From an uncultured Oscillospiraceae bacterium (GTDB taxonomy: Bacteria > Bacillota > Clostridia > Oscillospirales > Oscillospiraceae), in contig CANRNU010000007.1 of NCBI GenBank assembly GCA_947632005.1, forward strand, positions 1 through 64,000: a DNA stretch of 64,000 nt, in the 5' to 3' direction. This document shows positions 34,928 through 43,569 of the stretch, one piece after another. Numbering within the stretch: the first letter of the stretch is position 1; every line of letters begins with the position of its first letter. Below the pieces are notes generated by a model. The model was not told the DNA's origin. It saw only the letters and a list, made by a program, of their open reading frames with translations, and made no database searches. Both the position numbers and the translations under genes were made by a program.

Positions 34928-35788
34928 TCAAAACAGGCCCGAGAAGAAGTTCACGAGGCTCTGGAAGAATTGGCCGACTTTCGCGCCGAAGCCGGACGCC
35001 TGCTGGGCGTACTGGGTGACGGTGGAGATGGTGCTCTGGAACTGCTCCACACGCGCCTGGAGCTCATCCGTGGACAGGCCCTCCAGCGTGCGGCAGAGGC
35101 TGATGAGCTGGCTGACTGTGCCGTCGTCCAGGGCATAGCCATATTGCCCGGCGATCTCGCCGATCTGACTGCGCAGGTCATCGTCCGACATGTTCTGGGT
35201 CTCGTCCAGCAGCAGCTTCAGCTCCCCAACGATGGCCACGGCATCGATGTCGTCGATCTGGTCGGCCAGTTCCGCCGTGATGACCAGCTCGTCGGTGGCG
35301 GCAGATTTTGCCTCCTCCTGCAGCTGCACGCCGGTAATGCTCTCATAGGCCTTGTAAATGCCCGTGAGGGCCGCGGTGCCGGACACGCCGAAGGGGGCGG
35401 CCACCTTCACCTCCGCGTCATAAATGCCCGCGGTCATGAGGGCTGCCTTGTACATATCCTGGGTGCACCAGGTGATGTTGCTGCAGGATACGTTCAGACC
35501 GGAATTGGCGCTCAGAATGCGGATATAGACGCTGGAGATGCTGTTGTGGCCGATGATGCTCTCATCCACCACGCCCTCCAGATAGGTCCGCTCCTCGGCG
35601 TTGGTGACGGTCAGCTCCGTCACGCTGCCGCGGGCCAGGCCAAACTGGCTGTAAACAGAATTGATCTCGTCCTCGGTCAGGTCGGCGCCGATGACCACCC
35701 GCTGCTGTCCCTCGTTGACGGCCAGGGCCGGGGCGGACAGGCTCAGCAGCAAAAGGGCGGACAAAAGAATGCTCAGGATCCGTCTCAT
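34928..35788 (-). CDS. Secreted DUF1002 family protein
   Basis: 286 residues from ATG 35788; a longer in-frame start runs into pgcA and is rejected. A signal peptide (MRRILSILLSALLLLS, cut after APALA) precedes a DUF1002-like region with VVIGADLTEDEI, TELTVTNAEERTYLEG and AALTGIYKAYESITG. The family is common in Firmicutes; its function is unknown to me. It is the last gene of the minus-strand run and starts 8 bp after the pgcA stop. Confidence 0.85.
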   Translation of the reverse strand: MRRILSILLSALLLLSLSAPALAVNEGQQRVVIGADLTEDEINSVYSQFGLARGSVTELTVTNAEERTYLEGVVDESIIGHNSISSVYIRILSANSGLNVSCSNITWCTQDMYKAALMTAGIYDAEVKVAAPFGVSGTAALTGIYKAYESITGVQLQEEAKSAATDELVITAELADQIDDIDAVAIVGELKLLLDETQNMSDDDLRSQIGEIAGQYGYALDDGTVSQLISLCRTLEGLSTDELQARVEQFQSTISTVTQYAQQASGFGAKVGQFFQSLVNFFSGLF

Positions 35789-35796
35789 GGGATGAC

Positions 35797-37530
35797 TCAC
35801 TTTCCCAGCGCTTCTGCGGCGGCGGCGCAGGCATCCGCGCGGGCCTGGCACTCGGCCCGGTCCCTTCCTTTGGCAAGGATGTAGATCTTGATCTTGGGCT
35901 CGGTGCCAGAGGGACGGATGATGAAGTTGGTGTCACTTTCCAGCTCAAAATAGAGCACATTGGAGCCGGAGATATGGGTGTGGCCCACTGCGCCCAGGCC
36001 GGGCACCGCGATCGTGCCGTCCTTATAATCCCGGACCCGGACCACCCGCTGTCCGGCCAGTTCCATGGGAGGCTCCTCCCGCAGGCTGGTCATGAGGGCG
36101 GCCATGCGCTCAGGCCCGTCCACGCCCTCCATGTACACGTTCACGGTCTTCTCCACAAAGGTCCCGTACTTCTCATACAGGGCATCCAGAGCGTCCAGCA
36201 GGGTCATGCCCTTCTGGTAGTAGTGGGCGGCCATCTCGGCGATCATCATGGAGGCGGTGACGGCGTCCTTATCCCGGACGTAGTCGCCCAGCATATAGCC
36301 GTAGCTCTCCTCAAAGGCCAGCAGGTACTTCTCCCCGGTGCCGGCGGCGGCGAAGGAGGCCAGCCTTTCTGCCATGAATTTGAAGCCGGTGAAGGTCTCC
36401 CCATAGGCCACGCCGTTCGCCTCGCAGATGGTGCGGGTCATGCCGGTGGAGACGATGGTGGAGAGGATGACGGGCTTTTCCGGCATGGTGCCGTTTTTCT
36501 GCCGGGCGGTGATGATGTAATCCGCCAGCAGGGCGCCCATCTGGTTGCCGGTGATGGTATGGAACTCGCCGTCCCTGCCCCGGGCCATGACGCCCACCCG
36601 GTCGGAGTCCGGGTCGGTGCCGATGATGAGGTCGCTGTTGACCTTTTTGGCCAGGTCCACAGCCAGATAGAACCCCTCGGGATTTTCCGGGTTGGGGCTC
36701 TCCACGGTGGGGAAGTGGCCGTCGATGACCATCTGCTCAGGCACGGGATGGATGTGCTTGAGACCCAGACGCTTCAGCGCCTCGGGCACCAGGAGATAGC
36801 CGGCCCCGTGGAAGGGGGTATAGACCACCTGGAAGTCGTCGGCCACGGCCTTGACAGCCGCCGGGTCGATGGCCTGGGCCAGAACGTTCTGCAAGAATTC
36901 CTCGTCGGTCTCCGAACCGATGACCTCGATGAATCCCTTGGCCACGGCCTCGTCGAAGTCCATGGCGTTCACGCCGGTAAAGATGTCGATGGCGGCCATG
37001 TTTCTGGCCACGGCCTCGGCGTGGTGCGGGGGGAGCTGGGCGCCGTCGGACCAGTAGACTTTATAGCCGTTGTAGGCCATGGGGTTATGGCTGGCGGTGA
37101 TGTTGATGCCGGCGGTGGCACCGTAGCGGAGTACCGCAAAGCTCAGTTCCGGGGTGGGGCGCAGCGCGTCGAAGATGCGCACATGGATGCCGCTGGCCGC
37201 GCACACGCAGGCCGCCTCCCGGGCGAACTCCGGGCTGTTGATGCGGCAGTCGTGGGCGATGACCACGCCTTTGTGGCGGGCCTCGTCGCCTTCCGCTACG
37301 ATCAGGGAGGCAAAAGCCTGGGTGGCCCAGCGGACCACGTGGATGTTCATCCGGGCCAGGCCCGCGCCCATCACGCCCCGCAGGCCGGCTGTGCCGAACT
37401 CCAGCGGGCCGCGGAAGCGGCTCTTGATCTCGTCCTCGTCGCTGCGGATGGCGTCCAGTTCATGCCACTCCTCGTCGGACAGCGCCGGGCTGTCCAGCCA
37501 GCGCTCATATTCCTTCCTGTAGTTCGTCAT
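35797..37530 (-). CDS. pgcA: Alpha-phosphoglucomutase/phosphomannomutase
   Basis: 577 residues, the length of PgcA-type enzymes. The catalytic serine is in ITASHNPMAYNGYKVYW, the metal loop in IGTDPDSDRVGV, the sugar-binding loop near ALLAFEESYGYMLGDYVRDKDA and the phosphate loop in FIIRPSGTEPKIKIY. It interconverts glucose 6-phosphate and glucose 1-phosphate in the cytoplasm, feeding UDP-glucose and envelope polymers. It overlaps the DUF2007 gene by 26 nt. Confidence 0.94.
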   Translation of the reverse strand: MTNYRKEYERWLDSPALSDEEWHELDAIRSDEDEIKSRFRGPLEFGTAGLRGVMGAGLARMNIHVVRWATQAFASLIVAEGDEARHKGVVIAHDCRINSPEFAREAACVCAASGIHVRIFDALRPTPELSFAVLRYGATAGINITASHNPMAYNGYKVYWSDGAQLPPHHAEAVARNMAAIDIFTGVNAMDFDEAVAKGFIEVIGSETDEEFLQNVLAQAIDPAAVKAVADDFQVVYTPFHGAGYLLVPEALKRLGLKHIHPVPEQMVIDGHFPTVESPNPENPEGFYLAVDLAKKVNSDLIIGTDPDSDRVGVMARGRDGEFHTITGNQMGALLADYIITARQKNGTMPEKPVILSTIVSTGMTRTICEANGVAYGETFTGFKFMAERLASFAAAGTGEKYLLAFEESYGYMLGDYVRDKDAVTASMMIAEMAAHYYQKGMTLLDALDALYEKYGTFVEKTVNVYMEGVDGPERMAALMTSLREEPPMELAGQRVVRVRDYKDGTIAVPGLGAVGHTHISGSNVLYFELESDTNFIIRPSGTEPKIKIYILAKGRDRAECQARADACAAAAEALGK

Positions 37531-37819
37531 GTTCCGGCTCTCCTTTCAAAAGTTCCTGAGCGTCGCTCAGGCTGCTTTTTGGCACAAAGATATCCACGCC
37601 GTTCCCGCTCATGCCGATCACGACTTTGCCGAACGCCCCGTCACCGGGGTAACGGATGACGGATTGGATGCCATAGGCTTCCAGCATGGAGCAGAGCATC
37701 TCCGCGTTCATATCCAGCGGCGAACAGTTCACAAGGAAGGCCGGTTCCTCCGGCTCGCCTTCCGGCGTCTTGGGCCAGGCGTCATAGGCCTTTCCAAATT
37801 TGTGCAGTCCCCAGGACAC
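37505..37819 (-). CDS. DUF2007-domain small protein
   Basis: 104 residues. The central part (LVNCSPLDMNAEMLCSMLEAYGIQSVIRY to VDIFVPKSSLSDAQELL) matches the DUF2007 fold, proposed to be a PII-like small signalling or effector domain. No membrane segment is present. It lies 9 bp downstream of rlmH and overlaps pgcA by 26 nt, so it is co-transcribed. The function is unknown. Confidence 0.8.
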   Translation of the reverse strand: MSWGLHKFGKAYDAWPKTPEGEPEEPAFLVNCSPLDMNAEMLCSMLEAYGIQSVIRYPGDGAFGKVVIGMSGNGVDIFVPKSSLSDAQELLKGEPEHDELQEGI

Positions 37820-37828
37820 ACGCTCACC

Positions 37829-38254
37829 TCATTTATGGTATTTTGTACCGGCGTTGATGGACAGCGCCCGGTACAGCTGTTCCAGCACCATCACCCGCGC
37901 CAGGTGATGGGGAAAGGTCATGTCCGACATGGAAAGGGAAAAGTCGGCCGCCTGCTTCGCTGCCTCCGGCAGGCCGTCTGACCCGCCGATGAGAACGCAG
38001 AGGTGGCTGACGCCCCGATTGGCGAGAGAGCTCAGCTTTTCTGCCAGGGCGGGGCTGGAGAGCTTCTGCCCCTCGATGCACATGGCGATGCAGTAAGCCC
38101 CCTTGGGGATACGGCCGGCGATGTCCCCGTCCTCGGGAAGCTCCACCACTTCCGCCCGGCACCAGGCGGACAGGCGTTTCAGGTATTCCCGGCAGGCGTC
38201 GGCGTAATAGGTCTCCTTCAGCCGGCCCTGGCAGAGGATGGTCACACGAAGCAT
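37829..38254 (-). CDS. rlmH: 23S rRNA (pseudouridine1915-N3)-methyltransferase RlmH
   Basis: 141 residues from ATG 38254 (MLRVTILCQGRLKETYY). The SPOUT knot is clear in LCVLIGGSDGLP, then SLSMSDMTFPHHLARVMVLEQLYRAL and the C-terminal GTKYHK. It methylates pseudouridine 1915 of 23S rRNA in the assembled ribosome. Most RlmH proteins are about 155-160 residues; the loop after VVELPED appears shortened by about 15. It overlaps the walJ gene by 13 nt. Confidence 0.93.
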   Translation of the reverse strand: MLRVTILCQGRLKETYYADACREYLKRLSAWCRAEVVELPEDGDIAGRIPKGAYCIAMCIEGQKLSSPALAEKLSSLANRGVSHLCVLIGGSDGLPEAAKQAADFSLSMSDMTFPHHLARVMVLEQLYRALSINAGTKYHK

Positions 38255-39021
38255 GGCGTCACGTCCACCTCCAGACAGCCGGATTCCGGAGCAACAAACA
38301 GCTCCGCCTCCCGGCCCTCCAGCCCGCGGCACACCGTCTGCCGGGCGAGGCCCGGGATGTTGTTGTTTTTGGAAAGATGCCCCAGCACGATCTTGCCGGT
38401 ACCACGCCCGGCCAGCACAGCGGCCAGCCAGGTGCACTCCGCATTGGACAGATGGCCATGGTCGGAGAGGATACGGCGTTTCAGGTAGGCGGGATACGGC
38501 CCTTCCCGCAGCATGACCACATCGTGGTTCGCCTCGATCAGCGCCGCGTCTGCGCGGTCAAAATACCGGAGCATGGTGTCGGTCACACAGCCGGTGTCGG
38601 TGGCGGAGACGAATGCCGCCCCGTCCGCCTCGACCCGGTACCCCACGCTGAACGCCGCATCATGGGGCGTGGGAAAGGCGGTCACGGTCATGCAGCCCAG
38701 GGAGAGGGGCCTCTCCGGCTCCAGTTCCCGCACCAGGGGCGCAGCGTCCGGACAGAGGCGGCGCAGCGCGTCCGCGGCGGGACCGGGAGCGTATACCGGC
38801 ACGGGAGATCGCTTTGTGAACACCCGCAGGCCGGAGATGTGGTCCGCGTGTTCATGGGTGATAAAGATGCCGTCCAACCCGGCGGGGTCCACGTCCAGCG
38901 CCTCCAGCGCGGCGCGGATGCGCTTGGCGGAGATGCCGGCGTCCAGCAGGATGCTCCGCCCGCCGCCCCGGATGAGGGCGCAGTTGCCGGTGGAGCCGCT
39001 GGCAAAAACGGCAAGACGCAT
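38242..39021 (-). CDS. walJ: MBL-fold metallohydrolase, WalJ/YycJ type
   Basis: 259 residues. It starts MRLAVFASGSTGNCALI and carries the metal-binding THEHADHISGL, plus SDHGHLSN and LGHLSKNNN, as in YycJ/WalJ. In many Firmicutes walJ lies beside the WalRK system and rlmH and has been implicated in cell-wall and DNA-replication coordination. Here walRK is not adjacent, but rlmH is, with 13 nt overlap. It shares one base with the murA end. Confidence 0.92.
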   Translation of the reverse strand: MRLAVFASGSTGNCALIRGGGRSILLDAGISAKRIRAALEALDVDPAGLDGIFITHEHADHISGLRVFTKRSPVPVYAPGPAADALRRLCPDAAPLVRELEPERPLSLGCMTVTAFPTPHDAAFSVGYRVEADGAAFVSATDTGCVTDTMLRYFDRADAALIEANHDVVMLREGPYPAYLKRRILSDHGHLSNAECTWLAAVLAGRGTGKIVLGHLSKNNNIPGLARQTVCRGLEGREAELFVAPESGCLEVDVTPCFV

Positions 39022-40340
39022 CAGCCGGCGTTCCAGTTCAGTGTCTGGCCCCGCTCCGGCTCGTCGGGCTCATCGACACAGCGGATGTCCGCGCCCAGGG
39101 CCCGGAATTTTCCCACGATGTCCTGATATCCCCGCTCGATGTAGACCACGTCCTCGATCTTGGTGACGCCCTGGGCGGCCAGTCCTGCGATGACCATGGC
39201 AGCCCCGGCCCGCAGATCGCAGGCCCGGACAGTGGCGCCGGTGAGCCGGTCGACACCCTGGATAAAAGCGGACTGATCTTCCACTTCGATCTGGGCGCCC
39301 ATTTTTTTCAGCTCGGCCACATATTTGAACCGGCCGCTGCTCCACACGGCCTCCGTCACCACGCTGACGCCGGGGGCGCAGCACAGCACGGCGGTCATCT
39401 GGGGCTGCATATCTGTGGGGAAGCCGGGATAAGGCTTTGTCTTCAGGTTGGCGGCGTGGAGAGAGCCATCCCGTCGGACCAGCACATAGTCGTCGCCCTC
39501 CTCCACCTCCACGTTCATCTCCAGGAGCTTGGAGGAGATGCACTCCAGGTGCTTGGGGATCACGTTGGAGATGCGCACAGCCCCGCCGGCGGCGGCCACG
39601 GCTGCCATGTAGGTGCCGGCCTCGATCTGGTCGGGAATGAGGGTGTATGTGCCGCCGTGAAGCTGCTTCACGCCCCGGATCTTGATGACGTCGGTGCCCG
39701 CGCCGCGGACGTCCGCGCCCATGGAGTTGAGGAAGTTGGCCAGGTCCACGATGTGGGGTTCCCGGGCCACGTTTTCGATGACCGTTCGGCCATCGGCGGT
39801 GGCGGCGGCGATCATGATGTTGATGGTCGCGCCCACGGAGACTTTGTCAAGGTATACGGTCCGGCCCCGGAGCCGACCGCCCTTGGCCTCGGCGTGGATG
39901 AAGCCGCCGGACAGGGACACGTCTGCGCCCAGGGCGGTAAGGCCCTTGATGTGCTGGTCGATGGGCCGGATGCCAAAGTTGCAGCCGCCGGGCATGGTGC
40001 TGCGGGCACGGCCAAACCGGCCCAGCATGGCGCCGATGAGGTAATAGCTGGCCCGGATGCGCCGGGTCATATCCCACATCTCCTCCGGGAGAATGTCCAT
40101 CTGGACATGGGTGCAGTCGATCTCCACGGTGCTGCGGTTGATCATGGTCACCTTCGCGCCCAGATAGGTGAGGATGCGCAGAAGGGTATCGGTATCGCTG
40201 ATCTCAGGCAGGTTCTCCAGCCGGCATACGCCGCGGACCATGAGCGCCGCCGGGATGATGGCCACCGCGGCGTTCTTCGCCCCGGATATCTCCACTTCAC
40301 CGTGCAGCGGATTCCCGCCATGAATAACGTACTTTTCCAT
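39021..40340 (-). CDS. murA: UDP-N-acetylglucosamine 1-carboxyvinyltransferase
   Basis: 439 residues. The start MEKYVIHGGNPLHGEVEISGAKNAA holds the substrate Lys-Asn pair, and the active-site loop TMPGGCNFGIRPIDQH keeps the Cys that fosfomycin attacks. It transfers enolpyruvate from PEP to UDP-GlcNAc, the first committed step of peptidoglycan synthesis. Many Firmicutes have two copies (MurA and MurZ); I cannot tell which this is. It opens the minus-strand run to walJ, rlmH, DUF2007, pgcA and DUF1002. Confidence 0.96.
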   Translation of the reverse strand: MEKYVIHGGNPLHGEVEISGAKNAAVAIIPAALMVRGVCRLENLPEISDTDTLLRILTYLGAKVTMINRSTVEIDCTHVQMDILPEEMWDMTRRIRASYYLIGAMLGRFGRARSTMPGGCNFGIRPIDQHIKGLTALGADVSLSGGFIHAEAKGGRLRGRTVYLDKVSVGATINIMIAAATADGRTVIENVAREPHIVDLANFLNSMGADVRGAGTDVIKIRGVKQLHGGTYTLIPDQIEAGTYMAAVAAAGGAVRISNVIPKHLECISSKLLEMNVEVEEGDDYVLVRRDGSLHAANLKTKPYPGFPTDMQPQMTAVLCCAPGVSVVTEAVWSSGRFKYVAELKKMGAQIEVEDQSAFIQGVDRLTGATVRACDLRAGAAMVIAGLAAQGVTKIEDVVYIERGYQDIVGKFRALGADIRCVDEPDEPERGQTLNWNAG

Positions 40341-40418
40341 ACAGTCTCCCTAACTTATATGTAGTGTCACACAGCCGGGGCACGTACTGTGCCCGGGACA
40401 AATGGCAGAACGCTATAT

Positions 40419-40447
40419 ATTGTATCACAATACGCAGAGAAAATCAA
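40419..40447 (-). promoter_or_regulatory. Promoter of the murA-walJ-rlmH-pgcA run
   Basis: On the minus strand TTGATT (40442-40447) and TACAAT (40419-40424) are 17 bp apart. It overlaps the end of the Nudix gene. A GGGCAC/GTGCCC hairpin follows in the leader, before ATG 40340. Confidence 0.65.
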
Positions 40448-40983
40448 TTCCTGTCAAGAACTGCCTTGGCCTTCATGGCGCCCACCACGGTCTTTGCATC
40501 GTGGAGTTCACCGGCGGCAGCCATCCGGGCCAGCTCCTCCAGAGGCATTTTTTCCACGTCCAGAAACTCGTTCGGGTCGGGATGGGCCTTGCCCTGGTGC
40601 AGGCCGGTGGCCAGATAGAGGTACAGCTTCTCTGTGGAGATGCCCGGGGAGACGTAGATGAAGCCCAGGTCCGTCCAGTTGTCGGCCTCCAGGCCCGTCT
40701 CCTCGCTCAGCTCCCGCCTGACCGCGTCAAAGGGATCCTCACCTTTTTCCAGCTTGCCCGCGGGCAGCTCCAGAAGGTGTTTCCCGAAGGGATAGCGAAA
40801 CTGCCGGACCACGGCCACATCGCCCGCCTCATCCACCGCGGCCACGCACACGCCGCCGGGGTGGTGGACCACCTCCCGGAGGCCGGTGACGCCGTTGGGC
40901 AGCTCCACCATGTCCATCGTCACCTCCACCACGACGCCGTGATAGGAGTTCACGCGGCGCTTTGGCCGCTCTGTATAATCCAT
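40444..40983 (-). CDS. Nudix hydrolase, ADP-ribose pyrophosphatase type
   Basis: 179 residues. The Nudix box is complete, from GKLEKGEDPFDAVRREL through SEETGL, preceded by RQFRYPFGKHLLELPA as in ADP-ribose pyrophosphatases of the NudF type. It hydrolyses ADP-ribose or similar nucleoside diphosphate derivatives with Mg2+. GGAGGTG lies close upstream of ATG 40983. It may be co-transcribed with murA, which also has its own promoter. Confidence 0.92.
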   Translation of the reverse strand: MDYTERPKRRVNSYHGVVVEVTMDMVELPNGVTGLREVVHHPGGVCVAAVDEAGDVAVVRQFRYPFGKHLLELPAGKLEKGEDPFDAVRRELSEETGLEADNWTDLGFIYVSPGISTEKLYLYLATGLHQGKAHPDPNEFLDVEKMPLEELARMAAAGELHDAKTVVGAMKAKAVLDRN

Positions 40984-41037
40984 GGGAAAACACCTCCAAA
41001 TGGGTCATGTAGGTTACATAATACAGATTATGCTCCC

Positions 41038-41066
41038 AGTATAACACGGTCTTCTGCAAATTTCCA
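41038..41066 (-). promoter_or_regulatory. Promoter of the Nudix gene
   Basis: On the minus strand TGGAAA (41061-41066) and TATACT (41038-41043) are 17 bp apart. A plus-strand TATAAT (41102-41107) nearby could serve the divergent mecA-like gene, but its -35 is poor. Confidence 0.5.
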
Positions 41067-41149
41067 CATTTTTGTGCTGTACGCGGACAGAATATTTGCA
41101 TTATAATCGTCTCAAAGTCCTATGGGGCCGGGGAGGCGTGTGACAGTTC

Positions 41150-41605
41150 ATGAAGACAGTACAGGCGACGGAGACGGCGGTGTCCATCTGGATCACCCGG
41201 GAGGAAGCGCCCACACGGGCACAGATGCTGGCGCTGATCCGGCAGGCGCTGGCGGAGCGGGGACTGCCTCTCTGGGAGGAGACGGAGGCGGAATGCTTTG
41301 CCTGCGGAGAGGACACGCTGGTGATCGCCAGGCCCGGCCAGCCCCGCCGGGCGGCATTCTTTTTCGGGGACCTGGAGACGCTCTTGGCGGGAGCGCTGCG
41401 CTGCGCCGACGGAGAGAGCTCCCTGTACGCCGCAGGGGGCGGATACATACTCACCGCCGCCCGGCCGGCAGCCGGTCCGGCCCTGCTGGAGTACGGGGAG
41501 TCGTACCCCGTCACGGCGGACTGGGAAGTCCACGCCCGGGAGCAGGGCATGTGCCTGATGCGGGAGGGGGCCATTGCCGGCCTGCGGCGCTGGTTTTCCC
41601 GGTGA
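41150..41605 (+). CDS. Small MecA-like adaptor protein
   Basis: 151 residues. The C-terminal half fits the MecA C-domain pattern: an F-x-D-L-E-x-L segment (FFFGDLETLLAGA), ESSLYAAGGGYIL, LLEYGESY, and the final AREQGMCLMREGAIAGLRRWF. The N-terminal part resembles the MecA substrate-binding domain less clearly and the acidic linker is short. MecA delivers substrates such as ComK to the ClpC protease in Bacillus. It stands alone, next to smpB, which also serves protein quality control. Moderately sure, as the match is from memory. Confidence 0.65.
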   Translation: MKTVQATETAVSIWITREEAPTRAQMLALIRQALAERGLPLWEETEAECFACGEDTLVIARPGQPRRAAFFFGDLETLLAGALRCADGESSLYAAGGGYILTAARPAAGPALLEYGESYPVTADWEVHAREQGMCLMREGAIAGLRRWFSR

Positions 41606-41656
41606 CCGGGAGAAGGGAGCGGTTGTAAACTTTTTTCAAATAGTCTCCTATTCCAT

Positions 41657-41685
41657 TTGCGAAATCCTGGAAGATAGGCTATAAT
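41657..41685 (+). promoter_or_regulatory. Promoter of smpB-ppiB
   Basis: TTGCGA (41657-41662) and TATAAT (41680-41685) are 17 bp apart, about 30 bp before the smpB start. Confidence 0.75.
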
Positions 41686-41715
41686 AAAATCCCAACGGGA
41701 AAGGGGGACAGCGTC

Positions 41716-42186
41716 ATGCCAGCCAGGGGTAAGGGAACAAAGCTCATCGCGGAGAACCGGAAGGCCCGCCATGATTACTTTGTCCTGGACCGTTATGAGG
41801 CGGGCATCGAGCTGACTGGCACGGAGGTCAAGTCCATCCGGGCCGGGACCCTGAACCTGAAGGACTGCTACGCCCGGGTGAAGAACGGAGAGCTCTGGGT
41901 GCGGGGGATGCACATCAGCCCTTACAAACAGGGCAGCTACTTCAACGCGGACCCGGACCGGGACCGGCGGCTCCTCATGCACAGGCGGGAGATCATCCGG
42001 CTGGGAGCGAAGGTCCAGCAGGAGGGCCTGGCCCTGGTGCCTTTGAGTCTGTATTTCAAAGACAGCCTCGTAAAGGTAGAGCTGGGGCTCTGCAAGGGCA
42101 AGAAGCTCTATGACAAGCGCAGCGATGCGGCGGAAAAGAGCGCCCGCCGCGAGATGGACAGGAAATTCAAGGAGGCTAATGCATGA
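41716..42186 (+). CDS. smpB: SsrA-binding protein SmpB
   Basis: 156 residues. It has [40 protein letters not shown] and [19 protein letters not shown] with a basic tail, all typical. SmpB binds tmRNA and places it in stalled ribosomes for trans-translation. The tmRNA gene itself lies 0.7 kb downstream, a common pairing. AAAGGGGGAC lies upstream of ATG 41716, and the stop overlaps the ppiB start by 4 nt. Confidence 0.97.
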   Translation: MPARGKGTKLIAENRKARHDYFVLDRYEAGIELTGTEVKSIRAGTLNLKDCYARVKNGELWVRGMHISPYKQGSYFNADPDRDRRLLMHRREIIRLGAKVQQEGLALVPLSLYFKDSLVKVELGLCKGKKLYDKRSDAAEKSARREMDRKFKEANA

Positions 42187-42701
42187 AAAATCCCATCGTG
42201 ACCATTCGGATGCATGACGGCGGCGTCATCAAGGCGGAGCTCTATCCGGAGATCGCGCCCAATACGGTCGATAACTTTGTGACCCTTGTGAACAAGGGGT
42301 TTTATAACGGCCTGATCTTCCACCGGGTCATCCCCGGCTTCATGATCCAGGGCGGCTGCCCCCAGGGCAACGGTACCGGCGGTCCCGGCTATTCCATCCC
42401 CGGCGAGTTCACCGCCAACGGCTATACCAACGACCTGCGCCATACCCGCGGCGTGCTGAGCATGGCCCGGGCCATGGACCCGGACAGCGCCGGCAGCCAG
42501 TTTTTCATCATGCATGAGGATGCCCCTCATCTGGACGGCCAGTACGCCGCCTTCGGCCAGGTGCTGGAGGGCATGGACGTGGTGGATAAGATCGCCGCCA
42601 CCAAGACCGGCTGGGGCGACAAGCCCCTGACTCCTCAGGTCATGCAGAAGGTCACGGTGGAGACCTTCGGCCAGGATTATCCCGCGCCGAAAAAGGTATA
42701 G
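42183..42701 (+). CDS. ppiB: Cyclophilin-type peptidyl-prolyl cis-trans isomerase
   Basis: 172 residues. It has the cyclophilin core with [13 protein letters not shown] (catalytic Arg and Phe), [33 protein letters not shown] and [14 protein letters not shown]. There is no signal peptide, so it acts in the cytoplasm. It follows smpB with a 4-nt overlap. Confidence 0.95.
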   Translation: MKNPIVTIRMHDGGVIKAELYPEIAPNTVDNFVTLVNKGFYNGLIFHRVIPGFMIQGGCPQGNGTGGPGYSIPGEFTANGYTNDLRHTRGVLSMARAMDPDSAGSQFFIMHEDAPHLDGQYAAFGQVLEGMDVVDKIAATKTGWGDKPLTPQVMQKVTVETFGQDYPAPKKV

Positions 42702-42827
42702 TTTAAATAAGTAAGTTCGTTCTCATAATATGCTCCGGAGAACAAATCGACGCTTCTGCTCAGACGAGGGCCCCCGAACGAACCAAGCGAAGCTGTTCGT
42801 GAGGGGAGAGGAGGAGTCGCGGAGTAT

Positions 42828-42857
42828 CCGGGATATGGTGTTTGCACCATATCCCGG
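42828..42857 (+). other. Perfect 13-bp hairpin just upstream of tmRNA
   Basis: CCGGGATATGGTG (42828-42840), loop TTTG, and its exact complement (42845-42857) end 22 bp before the mature tmRNA 5' end. It may end the ppiB transcript or form part of the tmRNA precursor leader. No U-run follows. Confidence 0.6.
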
Positions 42858-42879
42858 CTTACGGAGCGCACTCCGACGA

Positions 42880-43242
42880 GGGGCTGCAATGGTTTCGACG
42901 GGGGTGTGGGGGCGGAATAAGCGGGCGGATGACCCAGACATCCTTAAAACCGGGAACCTTTTAAATTAACTGAGAACGACAACACCGTTCTGGCCGCCGC
43001 TTAAGGCAGGCCCGTCCAGCCCGGGAGCGCTGCGGCCCGGGACCTGGGCGTCGACTAGCAGCGTCCGTGCGTGCGCAAAGCTTTGAGCGCACCATGCATC
43101 ATGAAGCTACCTGACCCGTACCGCGTGACGGCCTGCGCCGGGAAGGGGAAACGCGCCTAAGGCGCAAGATGACCGCCTGCGCCCGGAGAAAGTTCCGTTG
43201 AAACGCTTTCGGACAGGGGTTCGATTCCCCTCAGCTCCACCA
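42880..43242 (+). ncRNA. ssrA: Transfer-messenger RNA (SsrA)
   Basis: 363 nt including the encoded CCA. The 5' end GGGGCTGCAATGGTTTCGAC and the 3' end with a TTCGATTC loop and CAGCTCC-ACCA form the tRNA-like domain. The seven-base acceptor stem has G3-U, the alanine identity pair. The tag frame appears to be 42972-43001 with stop TAA at 43002-43004, encoding ENDNTVLAAA after the alanine charged on tmRNA; the resume codon would be GAG, placed just after TAACT. With SmpB it rescues stalled ribosomes and marks proteins for proteolysis. It is a one-piece (non-permuted) tmRNA. Confidence 0.95.
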
Positions 43243-43249
43243 GACGTTA

Positions 43250-43334
43250 GGTATACGAACACCATGTCCAATTTGAGCTTGGGCGTATACCGCAATGTGT
43301 TCGCCCTCATAGTCAGTATAGACGACTATGAGGG
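43250..43334. other. Two inverted repeats just past the tmRNA gene
   Basis: GGTATACG (43250-43257) pairs with CGTATACC (43284-43291). CCCTCATAGTC (43304-43314) pairs with GACTATGAGGG (43324-43334). They may be tmRNA 3'-end processing or termination structures, or remains of an element end. No U-run follows either. Confidence 0.45.
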
Positions 43335-43569
43335 TGAAACACAATTACAGACAAAACGTGCCACCTATAAAGAGATCCAGGCATGGGTCAAACAGCATTA
43401 TGGCTTTCATGTCAGCAATCTCAGTATCTCGCAGACCAAGAAGCTGTGCGGACTTGTTCAGTACGAGTACAAAGGCTTTGAGGGAGCAGAAGGGCATTAC
43501 ATCCCCAAGCTGAAACCCGATAAAGAAGAAGCTATCCTCGCAGCGTTCCGCTGGTTTGGTCTGATATGA
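43264..43569 (+). CDS. Small ORF with a domain often seen in mobile-element proteins (possible remnant)
   Basis: 101 residues if it starts at ATG 43264. Residues from about 38 (ATYKEIQAWVKQHYGFHVS, then ISQTKKLCG and the end EEAILAAFRWFGLI) look like a small domain I associate with the C-termini of proteins annotated as RNA methyltransferases on Clostridia mobile elements; this is from memory and uncertain. The first 37 codons overlap two inverted repeats and look non-coding. It may be a remnant of a longer gene. It begins 22 bp from the tmRNA 3' end, a common integration site. Confidence 0.45.
   Translation: MSNLSLGVYRNVFALIVSIDDYEGETQLQTKRATYKEIQAWVKQHYGFHVSNLSISQTKKLCGLVQYEYKGFEGAEGHYIPKLKPDKEEAILAAFRWFGLI

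Noticed and set aside
35974-37659. 561-codon plus-strand frame opposite pgcA
   Set aside because: Antisense to a well-conserved phosphoglucomutase; no RBS or domain.
39021-40340. Fosfomycin-resistant MurA (Cys to Asp)
   Set aside because: The active-site loop has Cys (MPGGCNFG), so it is the sensitive form.
43200-43242. A separate tRNA gene at the end of ssrA
   Set aside because: The TTCGATTC loop and CCA belong to the tRNA-like domain of tmRNA; its 5' half pairs from 42880.
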